Source of the DNA: Acidobacteriota bacterium
GTDB lineage: Bacteria; Acidobacteriota; Blastocatellia; Pyrinomonadales; Pyrinomonadaceae
DNA: 64,000 bases
Direction of reading: 5' to 3'
Assembly (NCBI GenBank): GCA_016715115.1
Contig: JADKBM010000004.1
Span: forward strand, 1,054,001 to 1,118,000
The translations under genes and the position numbers were made by a program. Every line of letters begins with the position of its first letter. The stretch's first letter is position 1. Below the pieces are notes generated by a model. The model was not told where the DNA came from. It searched no databases and saw only the letters and a list, made by a program, of their open reading frames with translations. Shown in pieces: positions 26,809 to 34,831 of the stretch.

Positions 26809-26826
26809 TTACTTTCCGATACAAAA
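26809..26826. other. Right attachment site within the mnmE 3' end
   Basis: Read on the minus strand TTTTGTATCGGAAAGTAA, the FCIGK-stop codons of intact mnmE. It is the partner of the 3262-3279 copy, in the same orientation. The mnmE 3' end is a known integration site for SGI1-type islands, which use a different integrase. Confidence 0.8.
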
Positions 26827-28161
26827 CGTAGAAAATATCCGCGTCAGCATATCTTCGGTCGTCGTCTCGCCTGTGATCTGGCCGAGGTAGCGGATGGCAT
26901 TGTGGAGTCCGATGAGGACGATCTCTTCACTCATCTTTTCTTCGAGCAGGGAGATCGAGTTTTCGATCTCGGCCGCGGTTCGCTCGAGGAGATCAAAGTG
27001 GCGCGCGTCGGAGATTAGAAACGATCCCGGTTCGATCGCGTCGGGACGAAACGGGTCGACGATCGCGCGTTCGAGATCAGCCAAGTTTTCACCGGTCTTG
27101 GCAGACACAACAATGATCTGCGATTTGTGATTTGCGATTTGCGATTGGGTCTTCGGATCGATCCCGAGATCCATCTTGTTGACGACGATCAAATGATTGA
27201 GTTCTTCGATCGACTGCCAGATTTCCTCGTCTTCTTGAGTGAAGCCGACGGTCGCGTCGAGCATTAGGATCACCAGATCGGCGTCGGCCATCGTCAGGCG
27301 CGAACGCTCGACGCCGATGCTTTCGACGGTGTCTTCGGTGTCGCGCAGACCGGCGGTGTCGATAAGCGAGATTGGAATGTTGTCGATGACCAGTTTCTCG
27401 TGAAGCTGGTCGCGCGTAGTTCCGGCGATCTCCGTGACGATAGCCCGTTCATGGCCGAGCAAAGCGTTGAAAAGACTGGATTTCCCGACGTTTGGACGAC
27501 CGACGAGCGCAACTTTCAAACCTTCGCGCAGAAGCCGCCCCGCCTGAAATGTCGCGCCAAACGCCCGCGCCCGTTCCGCGATCGACCGCAACTTCGACTT
27601 TATCTGCTCATTTTGAATGTCCGGAAGATCGTCCTCGACAAACTCGAGCGACGATTCTAGAACGACGATGACGTCGAGCAATTCATCCTTCAGCGGCTGC
27701 AAACGATTCGAGAGTTCGCCTTGAAGCTGCCGCACCGATTGCCGCGCGGCGGCAACCGTCTGGGCATCGATCAGGTCACGGATCGCCTCGGCCTGCGATA
27801 GATTCATTCGTCCGTTCGCCAGCGCGCGCAACGAAAACTCCCCGGGTTCGGCCATTCGCGCGTCGAAATGCAGACATAGGTCGATGATCTGCCTCAGGAT
27901 CACCGGCGAACCGTGGGCCGCGATCTCGACGACGTCCTCGCCGGTGAATGAATTCGGAGACTTGAAATAGGTGAAGATCGCTTCATCGAGAACCGTTTCG
28001 CGATCGCGGATCTCGAGGAGCGTCGCGCGGCGGGGTTGAAGTTCCAACTCGATGCTGCCGGTCAATTGACGCGCGATATTGAGAGAATCCGGCCCGCTCA
28101 GCCGAACGACTCCGATACCGCTTCTTCCAAATGCCGTTGCAAGCGCGACGATCGTATCCAT
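26809..28161 (-). CDS. mnmE: tRNA modification GTPase MnmE
   Basis: 450 residues. With MnmG it makes the 5-carboxymethylaminomethyl group on U34 of some tRNAs. Seen: the N-terminal tetrahydrofolate-binding domain (from TIVALATAFGRSGIGVVRLSG), G1 GRPNVGKSSLFN at 221-232, G2/G3 with GTTRD and DTAGLRDT, G4 NKMD near 328-331, G5 SAKTGE, and the C-terminal FCIGK with the catalytic Cys. Between G4 and G5 a microrepeat insertion (SQIANHKSQI) is translated in frame. The last codons are supplied by the integrated element. It follows jag and yidC in a classic origin-proximal cluster. Confidence 0.97.
   Translation of the reverse strand: MDTIVALATAFGRSGIGVVRLSGPDSLNIARQLTGSIELELQPRRATLLEIRDRETVLDEAIFTYFKSPNSFTGEDVVEIAAHGSPVILRQIIDLCLHFDARMAEPGEFSLRALANGRMNLSQAEAIRDLIDAQTVAAARQSVRQLQGELSNRLQPLKDELLDVIVVLESSLEFVEDDLPDIQNEQIKSKLRSIAERARAFGATFQAGRLLREGLKVALVGRPNVGKSSLFNALLGHERAIVTEIAGTTRDQLHEKLVIDNIPISLIDTAGLRDTEDTVESIGVERSRLTMADADLVILMLDATVGFTQEDEEIWQSIEELNHLIVVNKMDLGIDPKTQSQIANHKSQIIVVSAKTGENLADLERAIVDPFRPDAIEPGSFLISDARHFDLLERTAAEIENSISLLEEKMSEEIVLIGLHNAIRYLGQITGETTTEDMLTRIFSTFCIGK
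27115..27149. repeat. GATTTGC microrepeat translated inside mnmE
   Basis: Tandem copies of GATTTGC/GATTTGTG on the plus strand, giving SQIANHKSQI in MnmE. A related run (GATTTGCGATTTGCG) occurs in the non-coding gap at 60961-60975. Confidence 0.6.
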
Positions 28162-28251
28162 ATCTTGAGGGCAAATAGTTAATGGTTAGCTGTTAATGGT
28201 CAACCGGGACCAATCAACAATTAACCATTCGCTCTAACAATTGATCAGAAA

Positions 28252-28701
28252 CTATTTCAAACGCACTTGAAGCCGGCGCTCACGGCCGTCGCCGACCGAT
28301 TCGGTCGCGAGATCCTCTTCTGCCTGCAGAGTCAGGTGAATGATCCGACGCTCGGTCGAGTTCAGCTTGCCGAAGGTGAACGCCCGACCGTCCTTACGAA
28401 CGTTTTGCGCGGCAAACCGCGCCATCGCTTGAAGTTCGGCCTTGCGCGTACGACGGAATCCGTCGGCATCGCAGACGAACCGGTGGTCGCGGTCCAACGA
28501 ACGCCCGAACGCCTGAAACAGCAGAACCTCGAACGCGTCAAGCATCTCACCGTTTTCGGTCAGAAGGAACGGAACATCTTCGCCTTTCAAATTAAGGAGA
28601 CAACCTTCGTCGGTCCATTCCGACGAGACACTAAGATCAAAACGAAGATCGTTGACCAGTTCGGTCAAGAACGCTTCGGCTTGTTGGCAAGTTTCGTTCA
28701 T
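28252..28701 (-). CDS. jag: Jag/KhpB-type KH-R3H RNA-binding protein
   Basis: About 149 residues. A KH-like segment (LTENGEMLDAFEVLLFQAF, in place of the usual GxxG KH core) is followed by a C-terminal R3H domain with LNSTERRIIHLTLQAEEDLATES and GREEER-like RERRLQVRL. The Jag-N domain of longer homologues is absent. It sits between yidC and mnmE as usual. KhpB binds RNA and affects cell envelope growth in Gram-positives; its role here is inferred. The frame extends to a TTG at 28740; the ATG at 28701 was chosen. Confidence 0.82.
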   Translation of the reverse strand: MNETCQQAEAFLTELVNDLRFDLSVSSEWTDEGCLLNLKGEDVPFLLTENGEMLDAFEVLLFQAFGRSLDRDHRFVCDADGFRRTRKAELQAMARFAAQNVRKDGRAFTFGKLNSTERRIIHLTLQAEEDLATESVGDGRERRLQVRLK

Positions 28702-28754
28702 AACTTTATCAAAGGGTAACCGTGCACCTGTAAATCGCAAACATCAAGTTTCGG

Positions 28755-30662
28755 CTAAGTCGGTAAACTGGATCGGACTTTTTTCGCATTCTTCGGAACG
28801 GTGTCGACGACCTCTTCCTTCGGCGGTTCGTTCGACTTGTTCCAATGGTTGATCAGCATCTGCTGCGCGAAACTGACGATGTTCCCGAAGAACCAGTAGA
28901 GCAGCAAACCTGCCGGCGCGCTCCACATTACCCAGAGCATCATCACCGGCATCAGATACGTCATCATTTTCTGCTGCATCTGCTGTTCGGGCGTGACCGC
29001 CGGAGCGGTCGGCGTAAACTTCATCGACAGGATCATCGAAAAGGCGAACGCGAATTCAAGAAGATGATACGGATCGCCCGCCGAAAGATCCGGGAGCCAA
29101 AGAAAATCCGCCTGACGCAGCGCGAGCAAAACCGTCACCGCCGTGTAAAACGCGATCAGCAACGGGAACTGAAGCAGCATCGGAAGACAACCGCCGATCG
29201 GCAAAGCGTCCTTCGTCATCTTCAGTTGTTCCATTTGCAGCGCCCGCATTCGCGGGTCGTCCATCGGGACGCCTTTCTTTTGAAAGTCCTTGATCTTCTC
29301 CTGAAGCTCCTTCATTTTCGGCCCGTTCGACGCGGCCTTTTTGAATGACTTCGACTGCGACCAACGCAGCGGGAACAGCAACGAGTAGAACAAGAACGTA
29401 AAAACAATGATCGCGATACCGTAGTTGTTGGTGAACTGGTTAAGAAAAGTCAGACTGTAAAGAATCGGAACCGCGAGCGGTTTCGTCAGCCAGCGCAGCC
29501 ACCAATAGTTGCTGAAGTTGATCGTGTCTTCGATATCGATCGGACGTCCGACCATCTCTGTCAACTTGGTGTTGTATTCGTTGAGCGCGAAATAGTCCTT
29601 CGTTCCGGTGTAAACGCGCGTCAACGAACCGTCGGCTTTGATCGGCATCAGAGTCGTCACCAAGTGACGTGTTTCGGTCGTCTTTTCGCGACGTAGCACC
29701 CAACTCAGAATTCCGTCGTAAACCGGATTGATCTGCACGTCGTACTTGGTCGAGCGATACTCCAAACCTTGGCCCGGAGCGGCCGGCACGGCGATCATCG
29801 CGAAATACGAATCCGCAACACCGGCCCATTCAAACTTGCCCGTATCGGCGAGCGTGCTTTCCTTCGAATCACCGTTGTAGGTGAACGAGTAGTAGCCCTG
29901 ATGTCGGGAAATATTGTCGTTTATGGCCGCGACCGTTTCAGATTCAATGTGGTAGAAGTTGTGATGATTGATCCCGTGATCACCGATACTGGCGCCGATC
30001 ACCAATTTCGTGTTCGGAACCTCTTCACCGTTGCGCGTCAGTTTCACGCCAAGATCGGCGATGTAATTGTCGGCCCGAAACACGAAGGTCTTCGTCGACT
30101 CGACGCCGTTCTCGCTGAGCGCAAAAACGATCTGCTTTTCCTGTCCGGCTCCGATCGTAACGGTATCTTCCGCGCCTTGAACCTGATAATTGCGGTCGTT
30201 CAACCAAGCGTTCAGAGTTTGGTCATCGGTCGAAATACGGAATGGAAGTTCGCGGCGATTGCGCGCTTCGTCCGAAATCAGTTGCAGCGGCTTCTTCTCG
30301 GTCCCGTTAGAACCGTCGGCCCAAATGTCTTTTTCGCCGTTCGGCGATTTGTCCTTGTTCAGGATCCAGCTCGAAGCCACGGCGCCCTTCGAATCGAGCT
30401 TAACTTCATAAAGCGGCGACTTGATCGTGATCACGCGATTCGGCACGGAGTCCGCGGTCGCAGCGACAGGCTGAGTCTGAGGCGTCGGTGCCGGCGTCGA
30501 CTTAGGTTGAGTTGCGGCGGTTTCGGTGTTTGCGGCGGTGTTGGCGTTCGAATTCTGAGGCGGTTTCGGACCAAAAAAATAGCTCCAACCAAAAAGAACC
30601 GCGAACGAGAGAATCGCGGCTGTAAGAAATCGTGACGTGTTTTGTTGTTTCGGGTTTTCCAT
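28755..30662 (-). CDS. yidC: Membrane protein insertase YidC
   Basis: 635 residues. Inserts and folds inner-membrane proteins with or without SecYEG. One N-terminal membrane segment (LTAAILSFAVLFGWSYFFG), a large periplasmic domain (about 60-390) of the Gram-negative type, then the conserved five-helix core (NYGIAIIVFTFLFYSLLFPL; KMKELQEKIKD; PMLLQFPLLIAFYTAV; MLWVMWSAPAGLLLYWFFGN) and a basic C-terminal tail. A proline/threonine-rich linker follows the first helix. It starts 12 bases after yidD. Confidence 0.97.
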   Translation of the reverse strand: MENPKQQNTSRFLTAAILSFAVLFGWSYFFGPKPPQNSNANTAANTETAATQPKSTPAPTPQTQPVAATADSVPNRVITIKSPLYEVKLDSKGAVASSWILNKDKSPNGEKDIWADGSNGTEKKPLQLISDEARNRRELPFRISTDDQTLNAWLNDRNYQVQGAEDTVTIGAGQEKQIVFALSENGVESTKTFVFRADNYIADLGVKLTRNGEEVPNTKLVIGASIGDHGINHHNFYHIESETVAAINDNISRHQGYYSFTYNGDSKESTLADTGKFEWAGVADSYFAMIAVPAAPGQGLEYRSTKYDVQINPVYDGILSWVLRREKTTETRHLVTTLMPIKADGSLTRVYTGTKDYFALNEYNTKLTEMVGRPIDIEDTINFSNYWWLRWLTKPLAVPILYSLTFLNQFTNNYGIAIIVFTFLFYSLLFPLRWSQSKSFKKAASNGPKMKELQEKIKDFQKKGVPMDDPRMRALQMEQLKMTKDALPIGGCLPMLLQFPLLIAFYTAVTVLLALRQADFLWLPDLSAGDPYHLLEFAFAFSMILSMKFTPTAPAVTPEQQMQQKMMTYLMPVMMLWVMWSAPAGLLLYWFFGNIVSFAQQMLINHWNKSNEPPKEEVVDTVPKNAKKVRSSLPT

Positions 30663-30674
30663 TAATTCAATCGA

Positions 30675-30884
30675 TCACTTCACCGGATCGTAACCGCCTT
30701 CGCAAAACGGATGACATCGAGAAAGCCGTTTGACGCCCATCCAGGTTCCGGTCAACGCACCGTACTTCTCGACAGCTTCTTTCATATAAGTGGAACAAGA
30801 AGGTTCAAAACGGCAGGCAGGCGGCAAAAAAGGCGAAACCAACGTTTTGTAAAGCTGCAGAAAACTCAGAACCAAAAACTTCAT
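30675..30884 (-). CDS. yidD: Membrane protein insertion efficiency factor YidD
   Basis: 69 residues with the family signature LQLYKTLVSPFLPPACRFEPSCSTYM and VKRLSRCHPFCEGGYDPV, including the conserved cysteines. A small peripheral membrane protein that helps YidC. It sits between rnpA and yidC, as in most bacteria. Confidence 0.96.
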   Translation of the reverse strand: MKFLVLSFLQLYKTLVSPFLPPACRFEPSCSTYMKEAVEKYGALTGTWMGVKRLSRCHPFCEGGYDPVK

Positions 30885-30890
30885 TCTACT

Positions 30891-31265
30891 TTACTCGAAC
30901 GTTTTTTCGCCTTTTCGCGATTCAAGATTTTTAACTTTGGCGATAATTTGCCGAAACTCCGCGAGCGGCTTGTCGAGTTTCACCTGCAATAGACTGCGGC
31001 GCGCGTTCAGCACGAAGTCGAATTTCGTTTCGAGAGCGTTCAGTTCGGCCTTGCTCAAACGAAAAGCTTCGCGCAGCAGTCGCTTTGCACGGTTGCGGTC
31101 ATGAGCCTTGTTGCTCATCTTCTTCGATGCCGTGATCCCAAGTCGCTGAACCGCTTTGTCCGACGGCAAAAAGAACACCGTCATAAAACGTCCTTCGAAT
31201 TTTCGGCCCGAAGCATAGACACGCTTAAACTCCGCCGGCTTTCTCAACCGCGAGTCCTTCGGCAA
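30891..31265 (-). CDS. rnpA: Ribonuclease P protein component
   Basis: About 124 residues from TTG at 31265, eight bases after the rpmH stop. Binds the RNase P RNA and the 5' leader of pre-tRNA. Family features: LRKPAEFKRVYASGRK, the LGITASKKMSNKAHDRNRAKRLLREAFR helix with the RNR motif, and FDFVLNARRSLL. The frame is oddly open for 97 more codons upstream, right through rpmH, to 31556, including an ATG at 31433 placed directly after GGAGG. In Thermus rnpA overlaps rpmH in this way and has a long N-terminal extension; a longer product of about 180 residues is therefore possible. Confidence 0.9.
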   Translation of the reverse strand: MPKDSRLRKPAEFKRVYASGRKFEGRFMTVFFLPSDKAVQRLGITASKKMSNKAHDRNRAKRLLREAFRLSKAELNALETKFDFVLNARRSLLQVKLDKPLAEFRQIIAKVKNLESRKGEKTFE

Positions 31266-31273
31266 ATCAAAGC

Positions 31274-31420
31274 TTAGTAATGATGAACCGTTAATCTCTT
31301 GCGTCCTTTGGCTCGGCGGCGCTTCAAAACGGCGCGACCGTTCTTGGTCGCCATCCTCGCCCGGAATCCGTGTTTTTTCGCACGGCGGCGGTTGTTCGGT
31401 TGGAAAGTTCTTTTCGGCAT
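31274..31420 (-). CDS. rpmH: Ribosomal protein L34
   Basis: 48 residues, MPKRTFQPNNRRRAKKHGF then RARMATKNGRAVLKRRRAK and KRLTVHHY, the whole length of L34. The only nearby Shine-Dalgarno, GGAGG, ends 13 bases before the ATG, farther than usual, and abuts another ATG (31433) in the rnpA frame. First gene of the rpmH-rnpA-yidD-yidC-jag-mnmE cluster. Confidence 0.96.
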   Translation of the reverse strand: MPKRTFQPNNRRRAKKHGFRARMATKNGRAVLKRRRAKGRKRLTVHHY

Positions 31421-31562
31421 AGCTGTTGTTCATCCTCCACTCAAGAGTGAAAACTTCGATTTTATGGAAAAATGTACGGTCTGTCAAAACGAAAGCGAGA
31501 TTTAGAGACGCAGCTGAATCTATTCTGCGGAACTTCGACCGGCAAAGCGCGTGCAAAAACGG

Positions 31563-31727
31563 ATGGATATATGGGAAATCCTTCGCAGTGTCGTGCTGTA
31601 CGTTCTAACTACAGGATTCCTGGCAGTAACCGTCGGATTGCTGATCGTGACGGTTGGACTGCCGGAATTTCAAGACAATTTCAAACTCCGGGATCTGGGT
31701 AAAAACCTCTTCAAGCATTTTTTCTAG
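31563..31727 (+). CDS. Possible small single-pass membrane protein
   Basis: 54 residues starting MDIWEILRSVVLYVLTTGFL with one strong hydrophobic helix and a basic C-terminal tail ending NLFKHFF. Too short for the usual length cut. It overlaps the 3' end of purN by 17 bases and has only a weak ribosome site, and it lies in the promoter region of rpmH on the other strand, so it may be chance. Unknown function if real. Confidence 0.4.
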   Translation: MDIWEILRSVVLYVLTTGFLAVTVGLLIVTVGLPEFQDNFKLRDLGKNLFKHFF

Positions 31728-32331
31728 TTCCCGCGCCGAACACGACCCGGCGCCCTTCGATCCTGTAGTTGCCGGAAACGATCTTCCGCAATGCTTCGAT
31801 GTAAATTGAATGTTCCTCGGCAAGAATCCTCCCGGAGAGGGTTTCCGCAGTATCGTCGTCGGCCACCGCGACCGCTTTCTGAAGGATGATCGCTCCGTGG
31901 TCGAGCTCTTCGTCGACGAAATGCACCGTGCAGCCCGTTATCTTCGAGCCGTATTCAAAGGCCTGTGTTTGCGCGTCGAGACCTTTGAACGCCGGTAGCA
32001 GGCTCGGGTGGATGTTGATGATCCTGTTTGGAAAGGCACGCACGAAGTCGCTCGAAAGAAGCCGCATATAGCCCGCGAGACAAACGAGTTCGGCACCGTG
32101 CGACCTGAGGCACGAAACGATCGCGCGGTCGTGATCCGCACGAGATCGACCGCCGCGCGCGATCGGCACCGTTTCGATTCCGCGTTCACGCGCTTTGTTC
32201 AAGCCTTCGGCCGACGGCTTGTCGCTGATCACTACCGCGACTTCGGCGCCGGGAATTTCCCCGCGCTGAACCGCATCGACGATCGCCGCCATATTCGAAC
32301 CGCGGCCCGAGATCAAGATTCCGATCTTCAT
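31711..32331 (-). CDS. purN: Phosphoribosylglycinamide formyltransferase
   Basis: 206 residues. Third step of purine synthesis, using 10-formyltetrahydrofolate. Motifs: ILISGRGSNMAAI (phosphate binding), the catalytic INIHPSLLPAFKG with Asn and His, and VHFVDEELDHGAII with the catalytic Asp. Normal length. It starts just after the transglutaminase-like gene (one base overlap region at 32331), so it is probably in a purM-tgl-purN operon. Confidence 0.96.
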   Translation of the reverse strand: MKIGILISGRGSNMAAIVDAVQRGEIPGAEVAVVISDKPSAEGLNKARERGIETVPIARGGRSRADHDRAIVSCLRSHGAELVCLAGYMRLLSSDFVRAFPNRIINIHPSLLPAFKGLDAQTQAFEYGSKITGCTVHFVDEELDHGAIILQKAVAVADDDTAETLSGRILAEEHSIYIEALRKIVSGNYRIEGRRVVFGAGTRKNA

Positions 32332-33473
32332 TAATAGAACTTCAACACAGCGTACGAGTTCGCGTCAAAGATTATGTCCGATTGCCGAGGCGACTGGACG
32401 TACTCGATCTTCGTCAAACGCGCGAATTCCTTGACATTCGTCAGCCCGATCTGGAAACCGGGAAGCGTCGTTTCGGCGATCAGCCACGGTTTGCCGTTCC
32501 AGACGAAGTCGATCTTGTTCTGATTGACGAAGTTTCCCTGCGGAACCGCGACCGTGATGTGCTGAGGGCAATAAAGCAGAATGTATTCCTCTTCGATCTG
32601 TTCGAGAAGCGAAGCCAGAAGGATCGTCTTGTTGCTGCAGTCGGCCGTCCGGGTCATCAATGTTTCCGGAGCACGTTTCAGGGTCTCGCTCGCCCCGACC
32701 GCTTCGGTGTAGCTGTATTCGATCTCGCGCGAGACAAAGTCGGTCAGGCGCTGGATCTTCTGCTCACGCTCGGTCGCGTCCCCGATGATCGCCGCCGCCA
32801 GCCGCTTGAGCGATGGTTCTTCGGGACGGGCGACCATTATCGCGTGATTCGCGAAAACGATCGTCGTTTGTTCCGCGCGGCGCTCGGTCCCGGCAAGCAG
32901 TTTGCCGCCGTAAACTTGTGAGTTATTTGTGAAATCGCGCATTTCCGCAAGCGATAACGTGTAGTCGACATTGGTGAATTTGAAGTTCAGCGTCTTCGCC
33001 GGATCCGCTCTGAAATTCGACATTTCCGTCTTGAAAAAGTGCGGCGATTCCGGTCCGGCAGTCATCTGATACTTTCCAAGCGCGAGTTTGCCATTCTGTT
33101 CGACGGCGAACTCGATCTTTTTTTGATCTGAGAAGAAGGTGGTTAGAAACTCCTCGAATTCACCCTGATCGGTCTTTGGAAATGTGAAGTAGGCTTCTTT
33201 TGTCTTCCAGTCAAGCCGTTCGAACTTCCCTTTGCCGAGAACCTGCGATGCAAACTCATCGCCCGAAAACGTCGGCTGCGCGAGCATCATCACCGTCGAA
33301 TCACGCACCTCTTCGCCGAGGCGTTCGGCGTCGGTTTTGGCTTTTGGCTTGCTGAAAAAATAAAGTCCGGCGGCGGTTCCGAAAACGGCAACGAACACGA
33401 CGACGGCGATCAGAAATGCTTTTGCGTTGCCGGATCGTTTCGGCTCGGCGTCAAAAAGGCTTGGCGTAGACAT
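32331..33473 (-). CDS. Membrane-anchored transglutaminase-like protein
   Basis: About 380 residues. One N-terminal membrane helix (AFLIAVVVFVAVFGTAAGLYFF) with a large exported domain. The C-terminal half has a transglutaminase-like Cys-His-acid set: RTADCSNKTILLASLL (Cys), CPQHITVAVP (His) and WLIAETTLPGF (Glu). The middle is beta-rich and not recognised. Substrate unknown; protease or cross-linker activity is possible. A TTG at 33491 gives a longer frame; the ATG at 33473 has GAGG five bases upstream. It lies between purM and purN. Confidence 0.78.
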   Translation of the reverse strand: MSTPSLFDAEPKRSGNAKAFLIAVVVFVAVFGTAAGLYFFSKPKAKTDAERLGEEVRDSTVMMLAQPTFSGDEFASQVLGKGKFERLDWKTKEAYFTFPKTDQGEFEEFLTTFFSDQKKIEFAVEQNGKLALGKYQMTAGPESPHFFKTEMSNFRADPAKTLNFKFTNVDYTLSLAEMRDFTNNSQVYGGKLLAGTERRAEQTTIVFANHAIMVARPEEPSLKRLAAAIIGDATEREQKIQRLTDFVSREIEYSYTEAVGASETLKRAPETLMTRTADCSNKTILLASLLEQIEEEYILLYCPQHITVAVPQGNFVNQNKIDFVWNGKPWLIAETTLPGFQIGLTNVKEFARLTKIEYVQSPRQSDIIFDANSYAVLKFY

Positions 33474-33578
33474 AAACAACCTCAAGGACAAAGAACGAGG
33501 TTTTGACCGACAATTGCGTTCATTTCGGAACTTGACGAAAGATCGCGCAACTATTGAATTACGACCGGAATCTCCAAT

Positions 33579-34601
33579 CTACTGAATGACCACGCCCTTC
33601 GTGCCGGCGACGACGCGTCCGATTTCGGAACATTCCGCGATATTCGAAATAAGAAAATCCCTGTCTTCCGGAGCGCAAACGACGATCATCCCAATTCCCA
33701 TATTGAAAGTCCGGAACATCTCCGATTCCGTCACGTTCCCGAGTTTCCGCATCAACTCGAAGATCGACGGCTCGTTCCACGAACCGCGGTCGATCTCGAC
33801 GGCAACGTCTTCCGGCAAAATTCGCGGGATGTTCTCGAGAAAACCGCCGCCGGTGATATGCGCGAGTCCTTTGATTCGTCCGGAATCGAGAAGCGAATCA
33901 ATCGGTTTCAAGAAACTCGAATGCCTTTCGAGCAGTGCTTCGCCGACGGTCGTGCCAAGCTCCTCGAGATACGTGTCGACCTCGTATCCGGCGACTTCGA
34001 AGAACAGCTTCCGCGCGAGCGAATACCCGTTTGTCTGCAGACCTTTTGCGGGCAGTCCGAGAAGGACGTCGCCCGGCTTAATCGACTTTCCGTCGATGAC
34101 CTTCGGACGATCGACAACGCCGACGATGAAGCCCGCAAGATCGTATTCGCCGTCCGCATAAAAGCCCGGCATTTCAGCCGTTTCGCCGCCGAGCAGAACG
34201 CAGCCGTTTTCGCGGCAAGCGATCGAGATCCCTTCAACGACCGACGCCGTGACGTCGGGCGACAGCCGGCCGGTCGCAAAATAGTCAAGAAAGAACAACG
34301 GCCGCGCGCCTTGAACAAGAATGTCGTTGACGCAATGGTTCACAAGATCCTGACCGATCGTGTCGTGAATTCCGGTGTCGAACGCGATCTTAAGCTTCGT
34401 CCCGACACCGTCGGCCGAGGCGACGAGAATCGGATCGGCCATCGACGGAAATGCGCCCGAGAACATCCCTCCGAAACTGCCGATCTCGGTAAGCGTTCTT
34501 TCATTGAAGGTGGATTTCGCGAATTTTCTGATTCGTTCGACTGCGATATTGGCATTGTCGATCGAAACTCCGGCGTCCGAATACGAAATTGAAGTACTCA
34601 T
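33579..34601 (-). CDS. purM: Phosphoribosylformylglycinamidine cyclo-ligase
   Basis: 340 residues. Closes the imidazole ring (AIR synthesis) with ATP. Family features: YSDAGVSIDNANIAVERIRK, the ADGVGTKLKIAF ATP/substrate motif, VNDILVQGARPLFFLDYFATG, LLGGETAEMPGFY and AHITGGGFLENIPR. Normal length. First gene of a minus-strand run with the transglutaminase-like gene and purN. Confidence 0.97.
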   Translation of the reverse strand: MSTSISYSDAGVSIDNANIAVERIRKFAKSTFNERTLTEIGSFGGMFSGAFPSMADPILVASADGVGTKLKIAFDTGIHDTIGQDLVNHCVNDILVQGARPLFFLDYFATGRLSPDVTASVVEGISIACRENGCVLLGGETAEMPGFYADGEYDLAGFIVGVVDRPKVIDGKSIKPGDVLLGLPAKGLQTNGYSLARKLFFEVAGYEVDTYLEELGTTVGEALLERHSSFLKPIDSLLDSGRIKGLAHITGGGFLENIPRILPEDVAVEIDRGSWNEPSIFELMRKLGNVTESEMFRTFNMGIGMIVVCAPEDRDFLISNIAECSEIGRVVAGTKGVVIQ

Positions 34602-34831
34602 AAAGATGCAAGAATTATATCAGCGACCAAGCGATTCAACCACGGTTCGACCCCCCAAAAGATAAGGATTTTTTGATACCGACTGAGTGAAACGAATCAT
34701 CGCCGACGTAGTCGATTGCCCAGATCCGCAAGCTCAAGACGCGAGGTTCCCGGAAAACCGCGCTTGACGAACATTCGGACGAGAAACTATTCTGAAATGT
34801 TTTGTTCGCCGCTGCGGACCGTTCCTATTGT

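Larger units (their letters stand above)
3262..26826. mobile_element. Integrated element in the 3' end of mnmE with defence cargo
   Basis: Bounded by 18-bp direct repeats (15 of 18 identical) that are both the terminal codons of mnmE. The mnmE-proximal end carries an excisionase-like gene, a tyrosine integrase, an HTH gene and a primase-helicase/toprim replication set. The distal end carries cargo: a four-gene redox operon, a type I restriction-modification operon and a CHAT protease. No capsid, tail, terminase or conjugation gene was seen, so it looks more like a satellite or other non-self-transmissible integrative element than a prophage or ICE. Base composition is visibly more A+T-rich than the flanks, most of all in 3280-7740. 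Insertion keeps mnmE intact because the element supplies a new last codon set with stop TAA. The displaced original end (stop TAG) now lies at 3262-3279. Confidence 0.8.

Noticed and set aside
28162..28251. Repeated GTTAATGGT/ACCATTAAC elements between mnmE and jag
   Set aside because: Looks like a short palindromic filler; no clear promoter, terminator or RNA could be supported.
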